Part shown: piece by piece, positions 45,690 through 59,074 of the stretch | How positions within the stretch are numbered: position 1 is the stretch's first letter | How the letters are laid out: each line of letters starts with the position of its first letter | From: Spisula solida | Taxonomy: Eukaryota; Mollusca; Bivalvia; Venerida; Mactridae | Direction of reading: 5' to 3' | DNA: 64,000 nucleotides | NCBI GenBank assembly: GCA_947247005.1 | Contig: OX365953.1 | Location: forward strand, 27,030,784-27,094,783 | The notes under the pieces: model-generated | Seen by the model: the letters and a program-made list of their open reading frames with translations, nothing else | Told to the model about the DNA's origin: nothing | Database searches by the model: none | Made by a program: the position numbers and the translations under genes

Positions 45690-48600
45690 CTCTTGGTTTA
45701 TGGTAACTCAAACTAAAAGACCTGCTTCATTGTCAGATGTTTGCCTCTCATATATTGTTGTTGCCCAGTTTATGTCAAACAAACAGGATAACATTCACTT
45801 GAAGCTAGCTGTTTTGTGGAGCACTTATAAAACTTTCCATTGCAGTTGACGTTGAACTCTACCATTACATTTTCATTTGGATGCATGAAACATTTTTGTT
45901 AGACAATACCCAAAACAGGTACCTGGCACAATCGGAACGGTCCGTACGGCATTTATCGCTTCTTGACGTAGCCAGATAAAATACAGCAGAATTGTACGAG
46001 GTGCTCCGAATGGTACCTGGCACTGTATAAAGACCAAACTATATTTCGGAGACTTTCTTCCAAATATGAGGACATGTTTATCGGTACAATGGACGTTTCC
46101 ATTTCAGTCGGTTTTAAAAAGAGTTTCCCATGGAAGGCGCCTTATAGCGGCATCTAGAAAACTTATTAATAAACTTATATATGTTTTAGATCAGACAATA
46201 CATTTCTGTCATTGCTTCGGCAAAATGCCTGGGTGTTCATGTATGTTTGCACCACAAGAGGCTGGGAATACGTGTGATATGTTGAATTCTAATTATTGTA
46301 TCTGTTGTTTTTAACTAGTATGATGTCATAGACTCACATGTTGCTATTTTATGTAAATGTGAAGTCATACTGAATAAACTGAAACCAAATATCAACCCTT
46401 TGTTTAAGATCATTCACACTAGCGACAATAGTTCGATCTGAGCCATTTTTGTTGTTGTTTGGCCATACGCTTTCCCAGCAGTGGCACCCAGCGCTGCTCG
46501 GTTTAGTAACAATGCATGTACAAATCATCTGTCCGCAACCAACCAGTCTCGAGGCGCATCATATTGTAAAGTAGTGTCTTTAAAATTGTGAAGAATAGCT
46601 TGAAATGACTTCCTAAGCCTGTTAGTGCCACTTGTTAACTTTGAATCAAGCGAATAATGAACGCTAGTAAACCAAGGCGTGACTTCATTATTTTCTCATT
46701 CCATCGAGGATTATACATACAAAGGCAGATAATGAATTTTGAAAACATCGGTAACTCAGAACGGCTCACAATTCCAGCTTCAATTGAGACGTGAAAATGA
46801 CATTAACGTACTCCCATTGTGTTACATCACGGTGCGCCCACTGTGATGGCAAGGCTTTCAAGTCGGATGTTTTAAGTTACACTTGCATAACCAGTTAATC
46901 ATTTAATCATCATACGACAATAACAAGAACTGTATCAAACAGTTTGACAAAATAAATGTGACCGGAGTTCACGTGACAACCGCGGTTTTATTTCTATGGG
47001 TCACAAATCTGTCTTGTAACTCAATTAAATTAAACTCTACAAGTACAATATGCAAAGACACAACAAAGTGAGAGTGTGCACAAGCTTTTCTCCAACAAGT
47101 AACATGATGGGATTGAATTGAAATAAGTTGTTCATTTTGTCACCACACACGCATGTAGACCTTTGATTGTAAGTAGTTCGCAGCTGTTTCTTGTTCATGT
47201 TTTCTTGGTCATTGTGGCTTGTTCTTAATGTATTTGCTTTTGCTATTTTACAAGTTATTTCCTGTTTCTGTTGAGTGATGGGTTCCCTATTATTCGTCGC
47301 CTAAATTCCAGAATGTTCTAACTCATTTTTTTAGTTTTTGGTATCTTTGGAAAGCGCTTATTATTTCAAGATCTCCATATTGAAAAGATTTAGAACATAG
47401 TCACATTAAAGATAAAATATAAATTTAATGTTCAATGTTCTTCTATCTCTTGTTACTGAGATCGAGAGGTCAAAATCTTTAAAGTCGATTTTCTCAAAAT
47501 GAACTTTTGAAGACTTTTTAAAACATACTGGATTTGAGGTGACAAAAATTTGTTTACCCAGTATTCAATACATACACAATGATGACATAGTACACCACAA
47601 GCGTATATCGGTATATCATACAAAGTTTACAGTTCAAAATTGCGTGCTATTGACATCACTGTGGGCACTATGTACAAAAGGCTTTGATAAGTACATGTTG
47701 TGGCAACAAACCAATATTTTCTCGATAACCGGGTGTGCTCACAAGTAAGGCATATCGATGGACACGTTTCATTTCATGCAAAGCATGTGCAAGTTAACTC
47801 TTATATGAATTTTCAAATACACGTGGTAAATTATAGTAGCTAAAATTACCGATGTAAAGGATTTATCTCAAGAAACAAAGAGCATTTACACCACTGGCAT
47901 TGTTGCTTCTCATGGTACCACAGACGATGTGGCATGGTAACACCGATTCCAAAGAACATTGAATGCTGAATAATGACAATAAATACAAGAAGTGGTTAAG
48001 CCTCACACAGTCCACGCCGCTAAAGCCAATGCGGACTATAAGCTCACAAAATTAGTTCAGTTTCACAAGATCTAGTTTTATGTCCATTTGATGCAACAAG
48101 CTCTACATACATTGACACTTGTTTTGCATGATGGAGAATGTGGGAGAATCTAGTTTCCCCATTTGTTATACAGAGCATCATACAAGAGAATAACTGGTAC
48201 TTTTTTGTTCCGTTTTTGGCATGACCAAAGTCACAATACACATGTATTTCGATTCTAGGCTAGCCATTTAACCATTCAAGTTTAGGACGACAATGCAGAC
48301 TGCATATACTATTTCTGACAGCAAAATTGTAAACCAGTTTGAATTATAGAAACTTTGTATCAACATTTGAATTTCTTTGCCGAGTATAAAACATACGAAT
48401 ACATTAGATCTATATTAAACTCAAGACATACCGTTCACTGTGAACAGAAACTGTAACTACAGACGGTAAACACAGCTTCATTCTTGTCATCATAGACTTG
48501 TAGTCAAACTTGCCCACATTTTCAAAAGTCGACGGACCATGACACCATCTAGAATTACTTGCGCACCTGTACACTCCGTGTGACCATAACAACGGTGTTC

Positions 48601-49194
48601 TTTTTGCTATTCACGTGGCGCAAGCTGTCAATCACTTGTGTAACTAACACAATATCGTGTTCATTTCTCACAAAGCGCGCACGGTATGACGTAGCGAACA
48701 AGGATTCTGCGCTCGCTACATAGTTGATACGATTTTGACATTTTAATCGATGCAATATTGTACCTCACCCGAGAAGACGTTTTAATGTCACCAAATGTTA
48801 TGTGAAAATTCTGCCTCCCATGGTAGGCTGTCGGGTTCAGTAGTTGCACGAAAATGAGTGTGAAAAAGCTTTGTTTCGAAATGGTTGGAATACTATATGC
48901 TTGACGCATGCGCAGGGTATCTGATACCTGCTGCGTCATGTATATAATGCTCATAAAAATGTTTAAATTTAAACTTATAGTCGTGTTTTGAAAGTCGTCC
49001 TGACCTTTGTCAATATTTGTGAAATCTGTTTGGCCAATAGAACTGATTGGCCAATGTGACGTAGGTCAAAGTTGGTGAGTATTGAAGACAAACTTGGTTA
49101 CACTATCACTTCATGTATACATAAAAGTTACCATGCCTTATGTGAATGTTGCTGTTATGTATATGGCTAGATCTCGCTGGAGGTCACATGGTTT
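45690..49194. other. Long AT-rich stretch, no gene recognised
   Basis: Small ORFs at 46066-46314, 47539-47748, 48044-48241 and 48410-48954 show no conserved motif, and often both strands are open at once. Confidence 0.45.
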
Positions 49195-49310
49195 TTGTTT
49201 GTTTTGTGTAGTGTGCCTTTCGTGCACATTTTTGTATGTGTTTGTGTGTCCTTTTGTTCTGCTTTTCTACCGAATACTGCTCTCCCTGTCAGATGTATTA
49301 TCACTGTTTT
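49195..49310 (-). repeat. Weak R1-related fragment (subtype b)
   Basis: The reverse strand carries ctgacagggagagcagtatt, then aaaaggacacacaaacac. This resembles 28883-28970 and 32066-32150. The hydrophobic 98-codon ORF on the plus strand (49082-49378) largely reads this repeat backwards. Confidence 0.35.
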
Positions 49311-50499
49311 GCGTTCAGCAATGTCTACATGAGTATGAATATCAAGTGTTACAACACCGACAAACAAGATACGTGTAATGTGGGTGAGATAAGAGACTTC
49401 GAACAAACATGATTTGAAAAATAAGTTCATGGATCAAGTTATTAAAATGAATCTGAATGCATGTATTATTTATGAAAATTTGGGAAAAAATGCATGAAAT
49501 GTTTACTGCTTGGAATCAATGACAGATCATGCATCAGAGCCCATAAAAACTTAACCATGTAACCCCAATTAGTTAATTCGAGTATAATATCACATCGGGT
49601 TCATTTATAAACTCTTTTATTTATGAATTAATTTTGAAAAGTGAAATTGTTAAGATTGAATATTTCAAACACGTGTGCAATGTAAGGACTTCTACCTTTA
49701 CCACCTTCTACTGTTCTTTTAAGTGTAACAGCTGTTTGTTGACTTGAGGGCAAATTTTCTTACCGATATATATATATATATAGTATAAAATACGGGTGAC
49801 TAGATACGGTAGGGTAGAGTTAACAATGTGGTTTTGGAGAGCTCTTACCGCGACAGGTGTGTTGGACAATCGGTATACTGGTACAGGTACTCTGTGTTAT
49901 TTATCAAATTGAATTACTGGTGACTTTTGTAAACTTTGTCAACAATTTGAACGGTATGTACGATAGAGCTATACAGATACTTTCAATACATTGCAAATCG
50001 TTACAAAATCTATGGGTAACAATGTCGATGAGGGAAAATTGATAGGGTTGTGTGAGAGAATCGTTATGTAATAAAATGTCACCAAAATAGTCGGAGTTCA
50101 AACGGTTTGATTTTAACAAGATTTATGACTTGTGTTGAAGCATTCCCTATAGAGTAATTTATCGGTCATTTTTGTGGTCTGTTAATATATTGTGTGCGGA
50201 CGCCTTTTATAAGATTTTCAGTGATCTTGTCAAAATGTGATAAATTGCCTCAAATTGTATGATCAGCCCCTTTTGAGTCACATGTTTAAGGAATGCCATT
50301 CCCTTCAGGGCCAAATAAGGCGTATTTAAGTCACTGTATCAGAAAAGGTACAATTACTGATTGGATGCGTTATTTTACAAGTTATGAGCATATTAGATTT
50401 AATCCATATTTTTGATTAGCTAGATTGTCATATTAATAAATATACCACTCGGCCATCGCAGCAACCCCAAAAATGTCAAGGTCATGCAAACTATGTGAA
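49311..50499. other. AT-rich, no gene seen; (TA)n tract inside
   Basis: A (ta)n microsatellite of about 17 bp lies at 49766-49782. Nothing else is recognised. Confidence 0.5.
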
Positions 50500-50516
50500 G
50501 GGGGGGGGGGGGGGGG
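50500..50516 (+). repeat. Poly-G tract (G17)
   Basis: Seventeen consecutive G in an AT-rich setting; able in principle to form a G-quadruplex. The length may be imprecise because homopolymers are error-prone in sequencing. Confidence 0.9.
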
Positions 50517-51349
50517 TGTATTTTGCTTCTTCTTCTGTGCACTGTTATTGTTTGATTATGTTATTCTACAGTAATCAGTCTGAATAATATATACACTTAC
50601 AAACGTACCAGAGCAGACACATACAGGTTATTTCCTCATTTATTCATCTATGGTAACACTATTTGCAGAACAGTGAAGCAACACATCTATTGCATTATAT
50701 AAATATCATATTAATAAATGTGAATTACCTATAGATACTTTTATGAGACAATTTGTTGAACATTGTGATTGAGAAAGGATTGATTTGTATTTATTTGTTT
50801 GATACGGTTTGTACCTTGTACAACCATACGTGTGTCTTGAATTTCGATAACGAATTCCTGGGTTTTAGGGCCACCAGCACTTGTCGCACAACGTCCATCT
50901 CAAGGTTTGTAGGGAAACACTTAAGCCATGCGACATTTTGAAAGAAACTTCTTTTCAAACAAACCCAGAACAATCGTTCAATAGGGTTCTCGATTACTTC
51001 GAGAATAAAACGAGTTCTTTAGATTAAATAACACCACAAACCGTTCGATGACCGGCTTCAAGTGAATGGGAGATTTGTTGTCCCATAACGGCGGATAAAT
51101 AAACATGTTTTCTTATAATTACATGTGACTGGAATGGGGCATGATCGTGCATTCATTATAAAACCAGACTGATTTTTTAATGTATAAACTATTAATGGTC
51201 CTTTAAAGGCTTGTTATTCTATGCTTCGGGTCAAGGAAACCGATATGAACAAGTGTCAATTTCAAAGACTCACTTTCGTTGGCGTGTTTTAAAGTGCGAT
51301 ATATTTGTACCTTTCACAATTTTCACGTGTGACTTGTTTAAACAGATTG
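50517..51349. other. No gene or repeat recognised
   Basis: Unique AT-rich sequence. Confidence 0.5.
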
Positions 51350-51478
51350 CCTGCGTTAAGAATACAATGTTTGTTTTTGATCTGCGTCTGGAATATGTTT
51401 TGGTCTGCGTTAAGAATATGTTTTTGTTTTTGTTTGCGTTCAAAATATGTTTTTCTTTGTGTTTAGAATATATTTTGA
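51350..51478. repeat. Decayed short tandem repeat around tgcgttaagaatatgttttt
   Basis: Three to four diverged copies of a unit of roughly 35-40 bp (tgcgttaagaatacaatgtt, tgcgttaagaatatgttttt, tgcgttcaaaatatgttttt). The overlapping 94-codon ORF reads these repeats (FVFDLRLEYVLVCVKNMFLF). Confidence 0.6.
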
Positions 51479-54400
51479 GATACGGCGTAACGTAGTGTTG
51501 TTTGAATTAGAATCATGTTTTTAAGTCAACTCGTATATCAACTTCAATTATTTACAATAATTCTATAAAACACGAATGCATTTGTACTTGAATGAAACAT
51601 GTTGTCGGTATGTTTTCAATGTTTTCTCGTATTATTTATAATGAATAACATGCTTACAAGTAGATCAAGACATGCAACGGGTGTCTCATATTTAGTTAAG
51701 TTCAGATTCTTGGCCAAGCCCCTTTTGTACATATAAGTTTAAATGGGTTTCGTAAATATTTCCAGCATTTGCAAGCCCCACCCAATTATCCCTTGCAGCT
51801 GTCACATTCAAAAGAATGCCTTATGCTAAACGTACCGGTATAGTCGACCATCAATTAGATTTAGATATTACTTCCTTAAAACACAATAGTGTGGATTAAG
51901 AGCATTCCATTTGGAGAAAAAATGATGTAGCAGTGTTTGAGTATGCCTGTTGGCTAAATGTTGTATAAGTATTGGAGTATTCTTTGTTATCCTACTATGT
52001 GATTTCATGATTCCTTTATTGCTCTATTCTGTCGACGTAAAAGCTAAAAACGGGTCCGCATTTGACACTGAACAAACCATTTTACGATTTGGAGGTACTA
52101 AAATATTGTGCTTTCCTGTGAGTGATTCCCCGGGGGAACAAATATAAAATGAAGTTAAACTGGTTCGACATAATAAAAGGGTTATAAAATTAGCATGAAG
52201 CAAATTTCAATTTAAAAACTACTTAAGACTAGCATTTACCGCCCAGGCTTTGGAGTTTGTGTGCAATACATTACCGACGGTCAGAGGATGATAATTTGTA
52301 CAATTCTAGGTGGCTTTAGTACCTAATTGGCAGATAATTGCTAAAATAGAGCGCTAATTGAAGTAAAATGACAAGACAGCTGATAAGCCCTTCAACCTCT
52401 ACAGCGGCACCCTTTGATATGACATGTGAAGTTTGTTTGAGTGCGATGTCGGAATGTTTATCAGCACTGCAGCGCAAATATTTTTCAGAGTTTTTGATTT
52501 ATAAGAATTTACCGAAACATTTATTTCATGATTTCAATGAGAGATGAAACGATTTTCATTTTAATTTAGAACCGTTCCACTCTCGAAATGAACGATGCCA
52601 TTGCTTTTCAACCGCGGCATAAAATACGTTGAAATGGCAATCTGTTATCGGGAAGGAATAGTTCATTTATTGATCAATTAACTCTCAGATTGTGTGTATT
52701 AAATGCTGCAAGTTTGTAGTATAACACCCAACGTGATGCCACAAGTCATTGCAAGTTGCTGTAAACCGAATTACGCAAACTATACGATACAAATGATATT
52801 GACTCCGGGTAGCAAGATAAGCATATTTTATATGATTGGCTCACTTGTTTTCATTTAATACAATAATATCAACATTGATTACATTGCTGCGGTTCGATTG
52901 GAAGTTGTACAGTAAAGTTTCACTGCATGTTTGAGCGCTGTGCGAACTTGGAACGTCAGAACACCCAGATAGCGAAAGCCCCGCTTGTTCGAGCAATAAG
53001 AGGTAGACGTGGTGGGATTATTAAATAGCCAACATGCTGAGAATCGTATCTACCTTAAGACACAGTAGATATATAAAGAAAAATGCAATTTCGGGCCAAC
53101 CTAGGAGTATTTCATATTTATTAACTCATAACAGGGGCATACATCACATAAAAGAGTACAAAACGCACGCTATCGCGTAAATGAAACGCCCCGATTTGAT
53201 ACTAGCATCCATACTTCAGAAGGAATTATTTTATACTTGATAAAACTGTCTGAAATATCGTGATTTACGATCTCTTCAAGTAGGTCCAATGCTACACATG
53301 TTGTTTTAAGTGGATTGTTGAGAAGTTTTACTTGTGTGGGCTCCTCAGCCTCTTGCAGTCACTATGAATACCGCGTAGTAATACACGCTCAACATACAAT
53401 GTAGTTCTTGCAGCAGTAGACGAAATGGAAATAAAATAAGGCTGTATAGAAAGTAAGAAAAGTTGAATCAGGTGAAAACATATGTATACAACTATTCTTT
53501 CTGCTTTGATAATTGCTAATTACGTCGGTTAATAATAAAGAGATTATTCGTACCCAGATCTATTCGTCCACGTTTCTGTGACGACAGTTTTAATTTTTAT
53601 TTTACTGTCCGTTTGATATGTACTTGCAAATTGATAATTTTTACTCAGGTCTTTATCATACGTGCACTGTGATAGTTTTTATGTTTCCAACTACGTTTAA
53701 TCTGAAATATTCGAATCGACCTCGATGATTAGTATTATAACAACAATTAATATATTTAACTTATGCAAAACGATAACGGATCTCATGCTTTGGCTTTGCT
53801 CCGTTTATAATACAATATAATACATTATGCCCAATACTGCTGAAGCATGTTAACTATGTTAGGACATGTGACGTCCAAAGAGAATGAAATATTGCAAAAC
53901 GGGGCATTATACACTTCATACCTTAAGACAGAAAGTACGTTTTGGAATTCTTAAAAATTAAAAGATAATTTCTTAACATTTCTGTTCCATTGTAGATATA
54001 TCTAAATCAATAAAAGAAAACCGAAGGAAATTTTGAGCAAATCGAAAACTGACAGAAAAATGGTGGATGAGGACAAGTGGAGCGATTAGCTGCAGATGGG
54101 AAACATTGGCGTTCTTTGGTGATAGGCTTATTAGCGGCAATCTAGCCCGAAGAGGATTAGGTAGGTAGGACTCTTGTTACCCGCGGTATACGTACATCAA
54201 TTTAGGTTTGAGTCGATACATTAAAAATGTGGGAACGAAAAGAAAATTTAACAATTCATTTTTAAAGTCTAACTCATATGTCTTTGATTCCCAGTGACAT
54301 GGTTGCATTCCTGACACAGCCCTGATAATTATAAATACATTGGCTATGATTTAACTTTGATAATATCCTCGTACGTAAGGTGGATGCACACTGAAATTAT

Positions 54401-55084
54401 AAAATATTTAACAAACAAAATATCAATCTAGCGATGTGACAGACACTGATGAAGCAAAAATATCCATTGAACAGGGCAATGTTTATGCTTCGGGTATTGT
54501 GACAAGATACGGTATCTGGAACAGCCGCCTGGGATTCGGAGACAAAGCAAGTATTGGAGAATACGCTGCAAACTAACAGAGCGTTTTACCTTCGGAAACC
54601 GAGTCTAATATGCGTCCCACCATGGTGCCAAAGTCGCCGTACGGTACACTAAGCCCGAAGAATGGTCCTTACACATCACACCGATTGAAGTCTTTGTTTA
54701 GTTACAAGCTTCGTTGGGCTGAAACTCTGAGCGGACCCGCATTATAGCACCGGCTTAGCGATAATGTCATCAAGTGTCGCAGGTAAAAGCGTACTGTGGT
54801 CTTACAAGGGGTTGTTCATTTATGATACGATTGATACGGAACGCTGATATCATTTTCTATGAAAACGAGTTTTGATAAATGCATCGTTTAATTTCTATTT
54901 ATTGAGTCATATGTTCAAATGACGGTTCATGTTTTAACAATTTGTTCGATTTCTACCCTGTAGAAGGGTTATGTAATAAATGATAAAATGGAAACGGTGA
55001 ACATAAAAAGCTGGACTCGTCGTCCGTGAGATGCGGGGTTTGAATGCCTGCGTTTTTCGCGTTGTAAACAACTTTTTAGGACTT
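51479..55084. other. Long AT-rich stretch, no gene recognised
   Basis: No ORF over about 65 codons and no repeat detected. A GC-richer patch lies at 54580-54690. Confidence 0.45.
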
Positions 55085-55300
55085 CTGACAGCTAAAACTA
55101 GTTATTACAATCATTTTACTATAGGAACTAGATCATTCAGCTTTGGCATTCAGCTTTTTGACAACTTGGACTTGGGCCGATCATTTACTTGTTCAGTTGG
55201 GCATTGTGCATTGTATGTTTTTTATGTTTTCTGTGCTCGTCTTGTTTAGTTGAGTGCTGCCTTCCCTGCCTGACCTAATTAATACTTATCTTTTAGAAAA
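55085..55300 (-). repeat. Dispersed element R1, nearly complete minus-strand copy
   Basis: The reverse strand reads gtcaggcagggaaggcagca, one sub-repeat (agacgagcacagaaaacata, caatgcccaactgaac), then ccaagtccaagttgtc, aaaagctgaatgcc, gctgaatgatctagttcc and ttttagctgtcagaagtcc. It has a single sub-repeat where the 1.8-kb and 30.7-kb copies have two. Immediately beyond its 3' end (about 55020-55070) comes cgcaggcattcaaaccccgc, resembling the 21-bp array unit. The 72-codon plus-strand ORF here is incidental. Confidence 0.75.
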
Positions 55301-56034
55301 TCGACTCGTTCTGATTTCTGTAGCACCGGTGTAGAAATAATTTTAATTTTCAACGGAAGATATTTCTCATGCTTGCATGATGGTATGATGCAATAAAAAT
55401 ATTTTACGGAAATGTGAGGCGTCAAATCGACGTATATCGTCAACATCGACGGAATCTTTTATTGTTAATAAAATAAATATTACCCACTGCACGTGCGCAT
55501 TGTTAATAGCCCCAGAACACGTGTAAATATACAAATTTTATGATAGTATTAACGAATTGTGATAAATCCGTGCCGATCTGGACAAAACTGTAATGAAAAC
55601 TGATAGCCAATGAAAAAGAACCCGTTTCTTACTCAACTGTTATCAACGATATCAAATAACAATTTATGACATGAGAGAAAATACCTATAAATAAACACCA
55701 AGTGTTCAACTCGTATCAATCCATCTGATACCGTGTACTGTTTGTTTAATATAATTGCAACACCACTGTATAAATAGCTTACCATTATTATTCTGGTAAA
55801 TCAGCTGCTTATATGGCGGACGTTGGATGCAACAAAATGTTACAGTGTGGCACACTGTGTGCGTATTATCAGTTAACAGCACCTGGTTCCCTAGTATGTC
55901 TCTTGGTGGCCTGGTACCCGGATACGCCGATTGAACGTTGACGACGGCATCAATGTGATCGACTGATTGCCCTATGAGTGTATTGACATCACTTACGGAT
56001 ATACATGTATATATATATCGTAAATCTATATAGG
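55301..56034. other. No gene recognised
   Basis: AT-rich DNA; a short (ta)n tract lies near 56006-56018. Confidence 0.5.
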
Positions 56035-56298
56035 CCAGGTTTGGTATTCACTAAGGATCTTAAGGGAAAGCTTAAATATTTTGACTTAAGATAAAAAATT
56101 GAGCTGCACTTAATTCTCATGAAACTAAGCATAGCCCATGCTTTCTCTGTGATTATCGTAGTTCCTCACATAATGCTATTTAACAATGTTCAAAAGTGAT
56201 AATCTTGATTTTCCTGTTTATCTGATACACTTTAAAAAAGGAAATTTTAAGAACATTCTAAGTTTTTCCTTAATATGCTTTGTAAATACAATGCCTGG
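56035..56298. mobile_element. 264-bp MITE with CCAGG termini, copy 2
   Basis: The left end ccaggtttggtattcactaa then ggatcttaagg pairs with the right end (ccaggcattgtatttacaaa then gcatattaagg read on the minus strand) at roughly 70% over about 50 bp. The length and termini match the 33881-34141 element, but the arms here are more diverged, so this copy looks older. Confidence 0.65.
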
Positions 56299-56564
56299 TA
56301 TGGGTGTGGACTAAGTCGGTAGCAGGTTGTCGTCTTCAACTGGCAAGTAACCTATATCATCTGGTGTGAGCCTCGTATTCTATATACAAGGTGTTACAAT
56401 ACAATAATGTAAGAGTGAGACTTGCAGGCGTCACTGATGAACTAAGTAGGATGGCCACCACCGTACTTTTGTATTAAAACATGTACATGTGTACTACATC
56501 GATCGAGTTAGATCTATAACAACTTCTATTCCATAACTCTCGTTGAAGACGTCTCTGGTTCTTA
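56299..56564. other. No gene or repeat recognised
   Basis: Unique sequence. Confidence 0.5.
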
Positions 56565-56740
56565 GCCTATTAGTGATTGGGCAGTTTTTTGTAGACTCTC
56601 TTTCTTTCCAATGTCGACTTTTGGTGCTGTGCATTGTGCCATGTAATTTTGGTATGTGTTGTTTCTTATGTTTTCTGTGCCAGGCTGTTTAAGTTGAGTG
56701 ATGTCCGATTTTCTACTATCTTTTTCAGAGTCTAGCGTGT
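56565..56740 (-). repeat. Dispersed element R1, diverged minus-strand copy
   Basis: The reverse strand carries aaatcggacatcactcaact, taaacagcctggcacagaaa and acatggcacaatgcaca, in R1 order, with the acaggg box damaged. It lies 1.3 kb from the better copy at 55.1 kb, in the same orientation. Confidence 0.6.
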
Positions 56741-58906
56741 TTACCCTCATCCAATGAACCCCCTAAGATTTTTTTTATTATTATTTATTTATATTGACGT
56801 ATATAGTAAAACTGTTGGTTGTAAATTTTGGGTGACATTATGTATCTTGTGAAAACTATGTGGTACCATTTACCATATATAGTAAACTGGTACGAGAATG
56901 CTATGACTAATTATTGAGCACAAGTGGTTAACTGATTAGTAACGTATACATTGTTACAATTCAATTTTTCACACAAAAATGTACTTGATCCTGTTAGAAT
57001 GTCTATTGTTATTACTTCTCACATAAGATAGTCAGACTGGTACCTTCACTTACTGTCTCTTAAATACCAAAACAAACATTGACTGTGTCTTAAAATCTCA
57101 CAGGACTGTGTGCAGACCACGCCCACTGCAATAAGAGCGATCAACAAAAGTTCCAATAGGTGGCGCCACCCTACATTGGAATTATTTCAATCAAATTTTC
57201 GAACAATAACGGCAACATTCTTCTTACTGCTACTATGTTAGAATTACATGCAGAGATCGATCAGGAAAAAAAACCGCATTAAAGACAGCAGTTAACATTC
57301 ATTATGGTTGTTGAAGGGAACATTTATCAACCGTTTTCTAAATTCCATATTCTTTAGTTTTCAATATTTGGTTTTCAGGCTGGCTTAAATATGACTGAAT
57401 GGAATAAAAAACTTTATGAAGTACGTTTGCTAAATGGAAAAAAAGAAGGCGGGTATGTTCGTTTGTCTGGCGTTTAATAGGTCTTCGTCTCTAATAGCTT
57501 GTACGAAAACACGAAACTTCAGAATCAAATTACAACTTACGAATTCTTCACAACTGCAAACATTGGCGGAAAATTCTTTTGTGATTGAGTCTTTCAAATT
57601 GCATAAAAATTGACACGCGTTTGTGAAAAAAGATCATCTTGAAATTTAGCATGACTTTTATTCATATTTTTCGTCTGTGTGCTTTAACCACAGCGCCGCC
57701 GACGGAAACCTTGAGTGATATAAGTATCTTTACATTAACATTGTGTGCTTGATTTTAATGATGGGTTAGGCAGAATAATGCGTTCAAGTCCGTCACTGTG
57801 CAAACACTACGCCAGCCAAAAGGGACGTCTCGGCTCAAAGCGATGTTTGAACAAGTACTAGGGTCATGGGTACCTGGCCAGCGTACTATTGAGAGACAAG
57901 AATTCGGTCCGCCCCTCGCTTTCTTGGGTCTTATAATAGACACACCAAGCCCGACAGTTCGGAGACACCGAACGTTGAATTAAAACATACTTTGCATATT
58001 CCCATAGTCTGTATTATACCCTGAACGAGGTACTATGATTGGTAAGTCATACTTGAAAGTGAACTTAACGAAACCAGCCATGCGATGGCTTTTCACAACT
58101 GTCACTGTGTAGCATTTGAAATATCATTTGAAATATCATTTCAACATTCGTAATTATTGTCACATGGTGAGAATCATTTTGAACATTCAAACACTTCTTT
58201 CATTAAAAGCGTTTACTTGGTACTTAATTGATTTAACCTGTTTCTATTGTGGAAATAGATCTGGAATTTAATCGCCGCTGAACTAGGAATTTTTTAATCC
58301 AATTCGATTAGTCCCCACCAAAAAAAATCATTAAGACATTTAAAAATGTAATTTAGTTGATGCACCGCAATTCAATGATTTATGAAGGATTAATGAATCA
58401 TGTAAAAAAACTAATGACTTTTTCAGTCTACAACATTTTTCAGGACTTTAACTTGGTAAAATACATGCGCGCCTTAAATTAGATAATATTCTTATTCATG
58501 CGCGCCCTACTAAACCAATGCAAGTATCAATGCCAACATCAGGTTTATAATATGACATAATTAAAGTGAGAAAACGAGTCATTTTATACATTGTGTTACT
58601 TTTTACTAAAAAAAGGTCTTGCGTACAATTACCACACACTAGTAGTGTGTTTTGTGTTGTAGCATAACATTGTTCTATAACAGTTTAATGAGTATTGATT
58701 GATACTGTTATCATTTTATCACTTGGCACTTGACCGGCATTCCTAATTGGATAGCGGACATGTTATCTGGATCAATACATGAAAACATAATAATTTATTA
58801 TTTTAAACACTTCTAGTATAAGATAACACATAAGGAACTGTTTGCCATTTAAATGCCCGATATATACTGATATACACAACGATTTCGTTCTTGTTCATTT
58901 TGAAGG
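56741..58906. other. AT-rich, no gene recognised
   Basis: A GC-richer window at 57780-57980 is open on both strands (about 60 codons each way), but neither frame shows a motif I know. Tandem gaaatatcattt at 58117-58142 is a trivial duplication. Confidence 0.45.
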
Positions 58907-58964
58907 ATGTCCTTATCACGTGTGACTGTTATTGTGATATTGTTATTTTCTGCATGTAATACCG
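58907..58964 (+). CDS. Candidate signal-peptide exon, very uncertain
   Basis: ATG at 58907 (context aaggatgt) starts MSLSRVTVIVILLFSACNT, which has the shape of a secretory signal peptide (short basic N-terminus, hydrophobic core, Ser-Ala-Cys near a possible cleavage site). A donor-like accg|gtatgc follows at 58965, and an acceptor-like tttccttgcag ends at 59126. The spliced frame would stop after only about 37 codons, so this is weak. Confidence 0.12.
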
Positions 58965-59028
58965 GTATGCATCCTTTCGTTTTTCCTGTAACATTTCTGG
59001 TATGTTTGGTTGTGTTTTATTGTTTCTG

Positions 59029-59074
59029 TTTTCCTGTTGTTTTCCTGTTGTTTTCCTGTTGTTTTCCTGTTGTT
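59029..59074. repeat. 12-bp tandem repeat (ttttcctgttg type)
   Basis: About four copies of ttttcctgttgt. It accounts for the short Val/Phe/Cys-rich ORFs in all three plus frames. Confidence 0.9.

Noticed and set aside
49082..49378. 98-codon hydrophobic ORF as a membrane protein
   Set aside because: It overlaps an R1-related repeat in reverse; the opposite strand is also open, and there is no conserved motif.
57755..57983. GC-richer window open on both strands as an exon
   Set aside because: No splice sites in a consistent position and no recognisable motif in either frame.
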